64,000 nt of DNA from assembly GCF_006442815.1 (NCBI RefSeq), contig NZ_VFVL01000005.1, positions 62,001 through 126,000 on the forward strand, written 5' to 3'. Each line of letters opens with the position of its first letter. The first letter of the stretch is position 1. Position numbers and translations under genes: made by a program. Positions 44,133 to 53,207 of the stretch are shown in pieces. Origin of the DNA: Mesorhizobium sp. B2-4-3. Its GTDB lineage: Bacteria > Pseudomonadota > Alphaproteobacteria > Rhizobiales > Rhizobiaceae. The notes beneath the pieces are model-generated. The model worked only from the letters and a program-made list of their open reading frames with translations, was not told where the DNA came from and did no database searches.

Positions 44133-44967
44133 GAGCGACACGCTTCTCGAGGTTGACGATCTGCGCGTCACCTTCCCGACCCGCACCGGCCTCGTGCAGG
44201 CCGTGCGCGGCGTCTCGTTCTCGCTCGGCCGTGAGCGGCTGGGCATCGTCGGCGAAAGCGGCTCCGGCAAATCGCAGACCGGCCGCGCCATCATGGGCCT
44301 CACCCCGCCGCAGGCCGAGGTTTCGGCGAAGAAGCTCGCCTTCGACGGTATGGATCTGCTTTCCATATCGCCGCGTGAGCGCCGAGCGCTGCGGGGAAAC
44401 CGAATCGCCATGATCCTGCAGGATCCCAAATATTCGCTCGACCCGGTGATGACCATCGGCCGCCAGATCGTCGAGACGCTGCGCACGCATGAAAAGGTCT
44501 CCAGGGCCGAGGCGCGCGAGCGCGCGCTCGCCATGCTGCAGGCGGTGCAGATCCGCGATCCGGCCCGCGTCTTCGACCTTTACCCGCACGAGGTCTCGGG
44601 CGGCATGGGCCAGCGCGCCATGATCGCCATGATGCTGGTCACCGGACCCGAGCTGATGATCGCCGATGAGCCGACCTCGGCGCTCGACGTCACGGTGCAA
44701 CTCGACGTGCTCAACATCCTCGACAAGCTCGTCGCCGAGCGCGGCATGGGCCTGATCTTCATTTCGCACGACCTGCGCCTGGTCTCGTCCTTCTGCGACC
44801 GCGTCGTCGTCATGTATGCCGGCAAGGTGGTCGAGCAGATCAAGGCTTCCGAACTGCGCGATGCCCAGCATCCCTACACGCGCGGCCTGCTCAACTGCAT
44901 GCCGAGGATCGGCTTCGAGCGCCATCCGCTGCCGGTGCTCGACCGCAAGCCGGAGTGGGCGGCATGA
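44131..44967 (+). CDS. ABC transporter ATP-binding protein (DppD type)
   Basis: 278 residues. Walker A GESGSGKSQT near residue 41, Q-loop MILQDPKYSLDPVM, signature VSGGMGQRAMIAMML and Walker B LMIADEPTSALD. The signature has GGM where GGQ is usual. The C-terminal part has the short oligopeptide-ATPase extension (HPYTRGLLNCMPR). It works with the second ATPase, whose ATG overlaps its TGA by four bases. Confidence 0.93.
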   Translation: MSDTLLEVDDLRVTFPTRTGLVQAVRGVSFSLGRERLGIVGESGSGKSQTGRAIMGLTPPQAEVSAKKLAFDGMDLLSISPRERRALRGNRIAMILQDPKYSLDPVMTIGRQIVETLRTHEKVSRAEARERALAMLQAVQIRDPARVFDLYPHEVSGGMGQRAMIAMMLVTGPELMIADEPTSALDVTVQLDVLNILDKLVAERGMGLIFISHDLRLVSSFCDRVVVMYAGKVVEQIKASELRDAQHPYTRGLLNCMPRIGFERHPLPVLDRKPEWAA

Positions 44968-45710
44968 CGGCTTGCATCGCTGTCGAAGGGCTGGAAGTGG
45001 TTTTCGACCGTTTTCGCGCGCTGAAGGGCGTCAGCCTCGAAGTGAGGGAAGGCGAATCCTATGGGCTGGTCGGGGAGAGCGGTTCCGGCAAGTCGACACT
45101 GCTGAGGGCCATCACCGGCCTCGCGCCCGTTTCTTCCGGCACCATCACGGTCAACGGCAAGAGGCTCGGCAAAACCCGCGACAAGGCGCTCTATCGCGAG
45201 GTGCAGATGGTCTTTCAGGATCCGTACGGCTCGCTGCATCCGCGCCAGACGGTCGACCGCCTGCTTCAGGAGCCTCTGGCCATCCATGGCATGGCCGATG
45301 GCGAGAAGCGCATCGAGCGCGCGCTGGACGAGGTCGGCCTCGGCAAGGGCTTCCGCTTCCGCTACGCGCATCAGCTCTCCGGCGGCCAGCGCCAGCGGGT
45401 GGCGATTGCCCGTGCCCTGATCCTCGAACCTTCGGTCCTTTTGCTCGACGAGCCGACCTCGGCGTTGGACGCCTCGGTGCAGGCGGAGGTGCTGAACCTG
45501 CTGGAAGAGGTGCGGCGCCGCCGCAAGCTGACCTTCCTGATGGTCAGCCACGACCTCGCCATCATCACCCATATGTGCGAGCGGCTGATGGTGATGCAGA
45601 ACGGCGAAGCGGTGGAGACACTCACGGCCAGCCAGTTGATCGGGCATCGTGTGAGTGCGGACTATACGCGCAACCTGCTCAGGGCGAGCGAGGGGTTTGT
45701 GAGGGTTTAG
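44964..45710 (+). CDS. ABC transporter ATP-binding protein (DppF type)
   Basis: 248 residues from ATG 44964 (ATGA overlap). Walker A GESGSGKSTLL, Q-loop MVFQDPYGSLHPRQ, signature LSGGQRQRVAIARAL and Walker B VLLLDEPTSALD are all intact. It completes the five-gene importer of binding protein, two permeases and two ATPases. Substrate is unassigned; the aminotransferase gene 178 bp downstream may or may not be related. Confidence 0.93.
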   Translation: MTACIAVEGLEVVFDRFRALKGVSLEVREGESYGLVGESGSGKSTLLRAITGLAPVSSGTITVNGKRLGKTRDKALYREVQMVFQDPYGSLHPRQTVDRLLQEPLAIHGMADGEKRIERALDEVGLGKGFRFRYAHQLSGGQRQRVAIARALILEPSVLLLDEPTSALDASVQAEVLNLLEEVRRRRKLTFLMVSHDLAIITHMCERLMVMQNGEAVETLTASQLIGHRVSADYTRNLLRASEGFVRV

Positions 45711-45887
45711 CTCGCAATTGCCAAGCCGCGTTCCTGTCCGGTGTTATCGGTGTCTGGGGCAGGCCCAATCGACTGGGCCATGGTGCCGACTTGAGCAAAA
45801 CGTGAAATAAGGTCAGAAGAAGCCAGCACCGGCATCAACAGGAATGGGCCCAGTCTCGATGAGGGATGGGCCCGATTGAGGGACGAT

Positions 45888-47165
45888 ATGAAGAATTCAG
45901 CCATTTCCGAACGCAAGAATCAGTCGATCTCGCGCGGCGTCGGCATGACGACGCAGATCTATGCTGATCGCGCCGAGAATTCGGAAATCTGGGACGTCGA
46001 GGGCCGTCGCTACATCGACTTCTCGTCCGGCATCGCCGTGGTCAACACCGGCCATCGCCATCCCAAGGTGATCGAAGCGGTCAAGGCGCAGCTCGACCGT
46101 TTCACCCACACCTGCCACCAGGTCGTGCCTTATGAGAGCTACGTGCATCTCGCCGAACGGCTGAACGGCATGCTGCCCGGCAAGTTCGACAAGAAGACCG
46201 TCTTCGTCACCACCGGCGCCGAGGCGGTCGAGAACGCCATCAAGATTGCCCGCAACGCCACCGGCCGCCAGGCGGTCATCGCCTTTTCCGGCGGCTTCCA
46301 TGGCCGCACCTTCATGGGCATGGCGCTGACCGGCAAGGTCGTGCCCTACAAGGTCGGCTTCGGCGCCATGCCTGCCGATGTCTTCCACGCGCCGTTCCCG
46401 GTCGCGCTGCACGGTGTCTCGGTCGCCGATTCGCTCGCCGCGCTCGACAAGCTGTTCAAGGCCGATGTCGATCCGGGTCGCGTTGCCGCCATCATCGTCG
46501 AACCGGTGCAGGGCGAGGGCGGCTTCTACGAGGCGCCGCGCGATTTCATGTCGGCACTTCGCAAGATCTGCGACCAGCATGGCATCCTGCTCGTCGCCGA
46601 CGAGGTGCAGACCGGCTTTGCCCGCACCGGCAAGATGTTCGCCATGGACCATCATGACGTGGCGCCCGATCTCACCACCATGGCCAAGAGCCTCGCCGGC
46701 GGCTTCCCGCTGTCGGCCGTCACCGGCCGCGCCGAGATCATGGACGCGCCCGGCCCCGGCGGGCTCGGCGGCACCTATGGCGGCAGCCCGATCGGCGTCG
46801 CCGCGGCGCACGCCGTGCTCGACGTCATCGAGGAAGAAAAGCTCTGCGACCGCGCCAATGCCCTTGGCGCCAGGCTGAAGCAGCGGCTGGACTCGATCCG
46901 TGACGACGTGCCGGAGATCGTCGACATCCGCGGCCCGGGCTTCATGAACGCCGTCGAGTTCAACGACGTGAAGAAGGGCCTGCCCTCGGCGGAGTTCGCC
47001 AACGCGGTCAGGCTGAAGGCGCTGGACAAGGGCCTCATCCTGCTCACCTGCGGCGTCTACGCCAACGTCATCCGCTTCCTGTCGCCGATCACCATCCAGG
47101 ACGGCGTCATGACCGAGGCGCTGGATATCCTGGAGACCTCGATCCGCGAGGCGCGGGCGGCCTGA
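45888..47165 (+). CDS. gabT: 4-aminobutyrate aminotransferase (class III, PLP-dependent)
   Basis: 425 residues from ATG 45888, with GAGGGA five bases before it. Class III aminotransferase motifs: VFVTTGAEAVENAIKIARNA for the phosphate cup, FHGRTFMGMALTGK, IIVEPVQGEGGFYEAP, LLVADEVQTGFARTGKMFA, and PLP lysine K267 in TMAKSLAGGFP. GGTYGGSPIGVAAAHAV follows. It moves the amino group of GABA to 2-oxoglutarate, giving succinate semialdehyde; 5-aminovalerate is a common second substrate. It stands alone after the transporter operon and is convergent with parE. Confidence 0.9.
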   Translation: MKNSAISERKNQSISRGVGMTTQIYADRAENSEIWDVEGRRYIDFSSGIAVVNTGHRHPKVIEAVKAQLDRFTHTCHQVVPYESYVHLAERLNGMLPGKFDKKTVFVTTGAEAVENAIKIARNATGRQAVIAFSGGFHGRTFMGMALTGKVVPYKVGFGAMPADVFHAPFPVALHGVSVADSLAALDKLFKADVDPGRVAAIIVEPVQGEGGFYEAPRDFMSALRKICDQHGILLVADEVQTGFARTGKMFAMDHHDVAPDLTTMAKSLAGGFPLSAVTGRAEIMDAPGPGGLGGTYGGSPIGVAAAHAVLDVIEEEKLCDRANALGARLKQRLDSIRDDVPEIVDIRGPGFMNAVEFNDVKKGLPSAEFANAVRLKALDKGLILLTCGVYANVIRFLSPITIQDGVMTEALDILETSIREARAA

Positions 47166-47214
47166 AGGGCGGTCCATATTTCCTGAAGACTTACGCCAAA
47201 GCGATTGAATGCCG

Positions 47215-47541
47215 TCAGGAATTCGGATTCTGTAACCAGGCCGGAATATCCCTCTTGGCGTGCAGAACCCGCCACACATCGACGTGGTCGGTCTGGTCGA
47301 AATAGAAAATCAGGTACGGATAGCGCTTGAATTGCACGCTACGCAGACCGGGCAATCCGATTTCATAGCCAAACCTCAGAGAGCCCGACGCCGGATGGCG
47401 GGCTATCAGTTGATAGGCGCCTTGGAGATCGTCGACGTAGCCCAACGCCACGTGCGGACCAGCTTCGCGTGCATAATAATCAACGGCGTCCTCGATATCC
47501 CGCAAGGCAAGGGTTCGAGGAACAATTGCCTTTGTGGCCAC
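47215..47541 (-). CDS. parE: ParE/RelE-superfamily toxin
   Basis: 108 residues from a GTG that shares one base with the antitoxin stop. The sequence ALRDIEDAVDYYAREAGP, then LRSVQFKRYPYLIFYFDQTD and VDVWRVLHAKRDIPAWL are the standard ParE blocks. By family it poisons DNA gyrase or, in RelE relatives, cuts mRNA. The pair with the ParD-like gene is intact. It ends 49 bp from gabT. Confidence 0.88.
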   Translation of the reverse strand: MATKAIVPRTLALRDIEDAVDYYAREAGPHVALGYVDDLQGAYQLIARHPASGSLRFGYEIGLPGLRSVQFKRYPYLIFYFDQTDHVDVWRVLHAKRDIPAWLQNPNS

Positions 47542-47774
47542 TAATTATTGCCTTGCGCTCGTTTCCGCAGCGCTGCGAAATAATCATCGTCAACGGGCTC
47601 ACCCGGCGCGGACGACGCGCCCTCTAGGAGCAAGCGGCGCAAAAGTTGACGATCCTGATCGTGGCGGATCAATTCACGCACATATTCGCTGCTCGTGCCA
47701 TAGCCTCGGTCAGTCACTTGCTGATCGACAAAATTCTTCAAGTTGTCGGGCAGTGAAATATTCATCGTGCTCAT
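47541..47774 (-). CDS. parD: ParD-type antitoxin (ribbon-helix-helix)
   Basis: 77 residues. The N-terminal MSTMNISLPDNLKNFVDQQV and RGYGTSSEYVRELIR form the ribbon-helix-helix DNA-binding domain typical of ParD. The C-terminal half (GEPVDDDYFAALRKRAQG) would bind the toxin. It should repress its own operon. No operator could be fixed by eye. Confidence 0.88.
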   Translation of the reverse strand: MSTMNISLPDNLKNFVDQQVTDRGYGTSSEYVRELIRHDQDRQLLRRLLLEGASSAPGEPVDDDYFAALRKRAQGNN

Positions 47775-47812
47775 TCAGCCATTTTATGGCCTATGGCAAA
47801 AATTGGCAATCT

Positions 47813-49066
47813 CTACGCGTTTGCTCTGGCCGGTTCGTCCTGACTGAAGGCCGCAAGCGCCGCTTTCAGCGCATCCGGCCCGCCCGCCACTGTCTGCGGC
47901 GTCGGCGAGAAGCGGGCGCCGAGCATCTTGCGGCCAAGCATGTGGTCGGCCGGCCGATTGACGGATTCGATGCCGAGCAGTCGGTCGCCGGCATAGTGGT
48001 AGATCGAGAACTTGTTGTCGGCGAGATCGCCCAGCACGACATGGTGATCGCCGCCTTGGGTCAGGCCCACCATCTGCAGCTTCATGTCGCCGATATCCGA
48101 CCAGAACCATGGCACGGCCGAAAAGGGTTCGGCATGGCCGAGGATGGTACGGGCGGCAAGCCTGGCCTGGTCGGTGGCGTTCTGCACCGATTCCAGCCGC
48201 ACGTCGCCGCCGGTGAACCAGTGCCGGTAGAAGGCCGCGTCGCCGATGGCGAGGATTTCGGGAACAGAGCTTTGCATATGCTGGTCGACGCGGATGCCGT
48301 TGCCGATGGCCAAGCCGGCGGCTTCCGCCAGTTCGACATTGGGCACCACGCCGATGCCGATGATCACCATTTGCGCCGGCAGGCGCTCGCCGCCGGACGT
48401 GATCGCGGCCGAGACGCGGCCGTTTTCGCCCTCCAGGCGAGCGATGGTGGTGCCGGTCAGGATGCGCACGCCGATCGCTTCCAGGCGCTGGCGCACATGC
48501 GCGGCGATGACAGGCGCCACGGCGCGGCCAAGCAGCCGGTCGACGGCCTCGACGACGGTGACGTTGCGGCCGGCGGCTCTCAGCGTCGCCGCGATCTCCA
48601 GGCCGATGAAGCCGCCGCCGAGAATGACCACGTCCTCGGTTTGGGCGCTGAGCTCGCGGATCGCCCGCGCGTCCGCCAGCGAGCGCAGCGAGACCACGCC
48701 GGCAAGGCCGGCGCCGTCGAGCTTAAGCAGGCGCGGCCGTGAACCAGTCGCGAGGATCAGCCGGTCGAAGGCAAGTCTGCCGCCGCCCGCCACCTCGATC
48801 CGACATGATCCGGCATCGATGCTGTCGATGCGCACGCCCGGCCGGTAGTCGATGTTGTTGCCGGTGTAGAAGGCTTCGCCGCGCAGGGGCTGCGGCTTGG
48901 CCTCGGCGTCCTTGATGAAGGTCTTGGACAGCGGCGGCCTGTGATAGGGCAGTTCCTTCTCGTCGCCGATCAGGACGACAGGCCCTTCATAGCCCTCTTC
49001 GCGCAGGCTGGCTGCCGCCTGCACGCCGGCATGGCCGGCACCGACAATCACAACCCCGTTCGTCAT
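47813..49066 (-). CDS. FAD-dependent ferredoxin-reductase-type oxidoreductase
   Basis: 417 residues from ATG 49066; the longer frame has a GTG start with no ribosome site. FAD motif VVIVGAGHAGVQAAASLREE at the N-terminus, NAD motif VVILGGGFIGLEIAATLRAA near residue 145, ILATGSRP, and IGDAAFYRHWF for the second FAD contact. It resembles rhodocoxin/putidaredoxin reductases, which pass electrons from NADH to a 2Fe-2S ferredoxin. It diverges from the iron operon across the Irr-like palindrome, so it could be under the same control, possibly as a partner for Bfd; that is inference. Confidence 0.88.
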   Translation of the reverse strand: MTNGVVIVGAGHAGVQAAASLREEGYEGPVVLIGDEKELPYHRPPLSKTFIKDAEAKPQPLRGEAFYTGNNIDYRPGVRIDSIDAGSCRIEVAGGGRLAFDRLILATGSRPRLLKLDGAGLAGVVSLRSLADARAIRELSAQTEDVVILGGGFIGLEIAATLRAAGRNVTVVEAVDRLLGRAVAPVIAAHVRQRLEAIGVRILTGTTIARLEGENGRVSAAITSGGERLPAQMVIIGIGVVPNVELAEAAGLAIGNGIRVDQHMQSSVPEILAIGDAAFYRHWFTGGDVRLESVQNATDQARLAARTILGHAEPFSAVPWFWSDIGDMKLQMVGLTQGGDHHVVLGDLADNKFSIYHYAGDRLLGIESVNRPADHMLGRKMLGARFSPTPQTVAGGPDALKAALAAFSQDEPARANA

Positions 49067-49215
49067 CGCAATCCTTTTGTCTTGGAAATCTAGGCTCTTG
49101 CGCCAAGTGGCGATTGTCTGCCACCGCTGCAAGGGTAGGCGTCCGGGTCGCACCCAGAACGGCTGCCTGTCAATCCTGTCTCCCGGTCGGGCGATCGTCT
49201 TAAAGTTGATAATCC

Positions 49216-49238
49216 TAGTTTAGAATAATTCTAAACTA
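49216..49238. promoter_or_regulatory. Probable Irr box (iron control element)
   Basis: A perfect 23-bp palindrome: TAGTTTAGAAT, a central A, then ATTCTAAACTA. It contains TTTAGAA and TTCTAAA, which matches the Irr/ICE consensus of rhizobia as I know it. It stands in an AT-rich stretch 244 bp before the imelysin ATG and 150 bp from the divergent flavoprotein. Irr acts when iron or heme is scarce. The rest of the 49067-49481 gap holds nothing else I recognise. Confidence 0.8.
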
Positions 49239-49481
49239 TTGTTTCAATTGAATTTTTTCTGCCACGCTAGTTGACTCCCGGCCTCTCCGTCGCTTTATGG
49301 AGAGCTGCGCGCCATGCGCATCCCTTTGATGTCTGGGCCTTGAACCCTTTCGATTGGAGGCAAGTGGGTGTCTTTTTATCGCGAACCGCGCATCGACGCG
49401 GCCACCATTTTTCCCGGCATGCTTATGCCTCGGCGCGGGTGGGCGCCTTTTGTTGAATTTCCAAGGAACTGGAGAAGGATA

Positions 49482-50771
49482 ATGACGGCACGTAACGGCG
49501 GCAGGCTGGCTGCGATCTGCGCCACGGCTGCACTGACGGCGGCGGTGTTCGTGTTGCCGGCGAAAGCCGAGACAGACGCGAAGGCGGTGATCAAGACCTA
49601 TGCCGACATCGCGCTGGCCAAATACGAGGATTCGCTGACCACCGCGCAGGCGCTGGACAAGGCGGTGGATGCGCTCATCGCCAGCCCCTCGGCCGAAACA
49701 TTGAACGCCGCGCGCGAAGCCTGGAAGGCGGCGCGCATTCCTTACCAGCAGACCGAAGTCTACCGCTTCGGCAACAAGATCGTCGACGACTGGGAAGGCA
49801 AGGTGAATTCGTGGCCGCTGGATGAGGGCCTGATCGATTACGTCGCCAAGAGCTATGGCGCCGAGTCGGACGAAAACGCGCTCTATACGGCCAACGTCAT
49901 CGCCAACAAGGAAATCGAGATCAACGGCAAGAAGGTCGACGCCTCGAAGCTGACGCCCGGGTTCCTTTCGGGCACGCTGCAGGAGGCCGGCGGCGTCGAA
50001 GCCAATGTCGCGACCGGCTATCACGCCATCGAATTCCTGCTCTGGGGCCAGGACCTGCACGGCACCGGCCCGGGCGCCGGCGAGCGACCCTTTACCGACT
50101 ACGACCTAAAGAATTGCAGCAACGGTAATTGCGACCGCCGCGCCGAATATCTGAAGTCGGCGAGCGATCTTCTGGTGTCGGACCTGCAGGAAATGGTCGG
50201 CAACTGGAAGGAAGACGGCGCCGCGCGCAGGAACCTGACCGACGGCGACGCGAATGCCGGCATCTCCACCATCTTCACCGGCATGGGCTCGCTGTCCTAT
50301 GGCGAGCTTGCCGGCGAGCGCATGAAGCTCGGCCTCCTGCTGCACGATCCGGAAGAGGAGCACGACTGCTTCTCCGACAACACCTACATCTCGCATCTTT
50401 ATGACGCGGTCGGCATCCGCGACGCCTATCATGCCAGCTACAAGCGGCTCGACGGTTCCGTCGTTTCGGGTCCGTCGGCATCCGATATGGTGAGGGCCGC
50501 CGATCCGGCGATCGACAAGGAGTTGTCGGGCAAGCTCGACACCACCGTCGCCAAGATGGAGGCCATCCAGGCGCGCGCGCTGGCCGGCGAGGCCTATGAC
50601 CAGCAGATCGCCGAAGGCAACACCGAAGGCAACGCCACTGTCCAGGCGGCGATCGACGCCTTGATCGACCAGACCAAGTCGATCGAACGCGCCGTCGGCT
50701 CGCTCAAGCTGAACCAGATCGCCTTCGAGGGCTCCGACAGCTTGGACGCTCCCGACAAGGTGTTCAAGTAG
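49482..50771 (+). CDS. Imelysin-family iron-regulated protein (with GxHxxE)
   Basis: 429 residues from ATG 49482, with GGAGAAGGA just upstream. Signal peptide to about residue 29 (VLPAKAE). The imelysin (M75) domain has the hallmark G179-Y-H181-A-I-E184 in ATGYHAIEFLLWG and the second repeat GMGSLSYGELAGERMKLGLL. Related proteins (IrpA, EfeO-like) bind or handle iron in the periplasm; peptidase activity is doubtful. It opens the run imelysin, bfd, bfr, DUF1111, imelysin, DUF1513 behind the Irr-like box. Confidence 0.92.
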   Translation: MTARNGGRLAAICATAALTAAVFVLPAKAETDAKAVIKTYADIALAKYEDSLTTAQALDKAVDALIASPSAETLNAAREAWKAARIPYQQTEVYRFGNKIVDDWEGKVNSWPLDEGLIDYVAKSYGAESDENALYTANVIANKEIEINGKKVDASKLTPGFLSGTLQEAGGVEANVATGYHAIEFLLWGQDLHGTGPGAGERPFTDYDLKNCSNGNCDRRAEYLKSASDLLVSDLQEMVGNWKEDGAARRNLTDGDANAGISTIFTGMGSLSYGELAGERMKLGLLLHDPEEEHDCFSDNTYISHLYDAVGIRDAYHASYKRLDGSVVSGPSASDMVRAADPAIDKELSGKLDTTVAKMEAIQARALAGEAYDQQIAEGNTEGNATVQAAIDALIDQTKSIERAVGSLKLNQIAFEGSDSLDAPDKVFK

Positions 50772-50830
50772 GGCTAGACACATCCCAGCTAAGCGGCGCC
50801 GTGGCCGGCGCCGTCAGCCAGAGCAAGTGA

Positions 50831-51142
50831 ATGCTGATCTGCCATTGCAATATCATCACCGAGAAGGAGATCGAGCAGACGATCGTCGGCCTGCTGGATG
50901 AGGATCCCTGGCAGCTGATCGTGCCCGCGAAGGTCTACCATGCGATGCGCAAGCGCGGCCGCTGTTGCGGCTGTTTCCCAAATGTGGTGGAAACGATCAT
51001 TCGGGTCACCGAGAACTACCACGCCCGCTCAGAGGTGGGCGGCGTGGACATCGTTTCACACCTGGATCGCGTGAGAGGCTTGCGCGTCCAATACGGGAGC
51101 AGAAGCCATGAAAGGCGAACCGCAGGTCATCGAGCGGCTTAA
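50831..51142 (+). CDS. bfd: Bacterioferritin-associated ferredoxin
   Basis: 103 residues. Cluster ligands C4, C6, C45 and C48 (LICHCN and RCCGCFP) bind one 2Fe-2S. The fold is that of Bfd, which reduces iron stored in bacterioferritin so it can leave. The C-terminal 35 residues ([20 protein letters not shown]) extend beyond the usual 65-residue length and overlap the bfr start by 35 bases. This overlap points to translational coupling. It lies 59 bp after the imelysin gene. Confidence 0.9.
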   Translation: MLICHCNIITEKEIEQTIVGLLDEDPWQLIVPAKVYHAMRKRGRCCGCFPNVVETIIRVTENYHARSEVGGVDIVSHLDRVRGLRVQYGSRSHERRTAGHRAA

Positions 51143-51593
51143 CGAAGCTCTGTTTCTGGAGCTTGGAGCCGTCAACCAGTACTGGGTGCATTATCGTCTG
51201 CTCGAGGATTGGGGCTACACCAAGCTGGCAAAGAAGGAGCGGGCGGAATCGATCGAGGAAATGCATCACGCCGACCGGCTGATCGCGCGCATCATCTTCC
51301 TCGAGGGCCATCCCAATCTGCAGTCCGTCGCGCCGTTGCGCATCGGCCAGAACGTCAAGGAAGTGCTCGAATCCGATCTCGCCGGCGAATATGACGCTCG
51401 CACCGCCTACAAGCGCTCGCGCGAGATTTGTCACGAAGAAGGCGATTTCGTTTCGATGAAGCTGTTCGAGGACCTTTTGACCGACGAAGAAGGACATATC
51501 GACTTCCTGGAGACGCAGCTCGACCTGCTTGCCTCGATCGGCGAGGAAAAGTACGGCCAGCTCAACGCCGACTCGGCCAACGAGGCGGAGTAA
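51108..51593 (+). CDS. bfr: Bacterioferritin
   Basis: 161 residues. The four-helix ferritin fold carries ferroxidase ligands in [20 protein letters not shown] and [20 protein letters not shown], with M52 as the heme ligand between subunits, and [18 protein letters not shown] in the last helices. It stores iron as a 24-subunit shell in the cytoplasm. The start lies inside bfd. The next gene follows after 12 bp. Confidence 0.95.
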   Translation: MKGEPQVIERLNEALFLELGAVNQYWVHYRLLEDWGYTKLAKKERAESIEEMHHADRLIARIIFLEGHPNLQSVAPLRIGQNVKEVLESDLAGEYDARTAYKRSREICHEEGDFVSMKLFEDLLTDEEGHIDFLETQLDLLASIGEEKYGQLNADSANEAE

Positions 51594-51605
51594 GGACATG
51601 CGGGA

Positions 51606-53207
51606 ATGCGGCGCCCCGTAGATTTTTCGCGCCGCGCGCGGCGGGCTTCAATCGATGGCTTGTCGCTTCGGAAGACCCCGCGATACCGGATCGGTCGCGG
51701 GGCGTCGCTTTTGCTGGCGGTCATGCTTTCCGCGCCCGCCATGGCCGGTGAGCCAGCCGCTCTGCCGACGAGCCGCAGCGACCTGACGCCGAAGGATCAG
51801 GCGCGGGTTCTGGCGGTCACCAGGCCAACGACCGATTTTACCAGGCCCGAGCCGTTCGAGCTGATGCAGGGCGGCGCCGGCACGTCGCGCAAGGACGTCA
51901 ACCGCGATGCCTTCTCGCAATCCTCCGCTAACATCACTTTCGAGGAAGAGGGCAGCTTCAAGCTCGGCAACGCGCTGTTCCGCAAGAACTGGGTGTCGTC
52001 GCCATCCTCGACCCAGGCTTCGGACGGGCTCGGCCCGCTGTTCAACGAGCGCGCCTGCCAGAACTGCCATCTGAAGGATGGCCGCGGCCGTCCGCCGGAA
52101 GGCGATGCCGGATCGACGTCGATGTTCCTCAGGCTTGCGCGCGACGCCGGCAGCGCGGAGGAGAGAGCCGCGCTTGCCGACCACGAGCTGCTGAACTTTC
52201 CCGATCCGGTTTATGGCACGCAACTGCAGGATCTTGCGGTGCCCGGGCTCAGGGGTGAGGGCCGCATGCGCGTTGAATATTCCGAGGAAAAGGTCGCGCT
52301 CGGCGACGGTGCCGTGGTTTCGCTACGCAAGCCGCGCTATTCGGTGGAAAATCTCGGCTATGGCCCGCTCGATCCGCGCACCACGCTCTCGCCTCGGCTG
52401 ACGCCGCCGATGATCGGGCTCGGCCTGATCGAGCAGATCGCGGCTGCCGATATCCTTGCCCATGCCGATGCGGATGACCGCGACGGCGACGGCATTTCGG
52501 GCCGGCCGAACATCGTGCGCGACGAGCTGAGCGGCGCGGTGACCCTGGGCCGCTTCGGCTGGAAGGCGCAGACCGCTTCGATCCGCCAGCAGGCGGCCGA
52601 TGCCTTTGCCGGCGATATCGGCATCTCGACGCCGGAAATGCCGAAGCATTGGGGCGATTGCACCAAGGCGCAGACGGATTGCCTTGCCATGCCGGACGGC
52701 GTGCAGCAACGCCTCGGCACGGCCGAGGCGCCGCCCCCGGTCATGGACCTCGTCACCTTCTATTCGCAGAACCTGGCCGTGCCGGCACGGCGCGGTATCG
52801 GCCAGCCTGACGTGCTCGCCGGCAAGAAGCAGTTCTACGAGATGGGCTGCATTTCCTGCCACACGCCGAAATTCGTCACCATGCGCGGCACGCCCAACAA
52901 GGCGCAGGCCTTCCAGCTGATCTGGCCCTATTCCGACTTCCTGCTGCACGACATGGGCGAAGGCCTTGCTGACGGGCAACGGGTAGGCGAAGCGAGCGGC
53001 AGTGAGTGGCGCACCCCGCCGCTCTGGGGTATTGGGCTCACCGCGACAGTCAACGGCAACAGCTTCTATCTGCATGATGGCCGCGCCCGCACGCTTGCCG
53101 AGGCGATCCTGTGGCATGGCGGCGAGGGCCAGAAGGCGCGCGACGGCTTTGCCGGGGCCGCCGCGGCCGATCGCGATGCGCTGATAAAATTCCTGGAGTC
53201 CTTATGA
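51606..53207 (+). CDS. Di-heme oxidoreductase-like protein (DUF1111)
   Basis: 533 residues. A Tat/Sec-like leader with membrane segment at about 32-47 (ASLLLAVMLSAPAMAGEP). Two heme c sites: C151-Q-N-C-H and C415-I-S-C-H. Between them lie FNERACQNCHLKDGRGRPPE and LHDMGEGLADGQRVGEASG, typical of DUF1111, a relative of MauG-like di-heme peroxidases. It should act in the periplasm, perhaps changing the oxidation state of iron for the imelysins; that is inference from context. The next imelysin starts in its stop codon (ATGA). Confidence 0.9.
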   Translation: MRRPVDFSRRARRASIDGLSLRKTPRYRIGRGASLLLAVMLSAPAMAGEPAALPTSRSDLTPKDQARVLAVTRPTTDFTRPEPFELMQGGAGTSRKDVNRDAFSQSSANITFEEEGSFKLGNALFRKNWVSSPSSTQASDGLGPLFNERACQNCHLKDGRGRPPEGDAGSTSMFLRLARDAGSAEERAALADHELLNFPDPVYGTQLQDLAVPGLRGEGRMRVEYSEEKVALGDGAVVSLRKPRYSVENLGYGPLDPRTTLSPRLTPPMIGLGLIEQIAAADILAHADADDRDGDGISGRPNIVRDELSGAVTLGRFGWKAQTASIRQQAADAFAGDIGISTPEMPKHWGDCTKAQTDCLAMPDGVQQRLGTAEAPPPVMDLVTFYSQNLAVPARRGIGQPDVLAGKKQFYEMGCISCHTPKFVTMRGTPNKAQAFQLIWPYSDFLLHDMGEGLADGQRVGEASGSEWRTPPLWGIGLTATVNGNSFYLHDGRARTLAEAILWHGGEGQKARDGFAGAAAADRDALIKFLESL

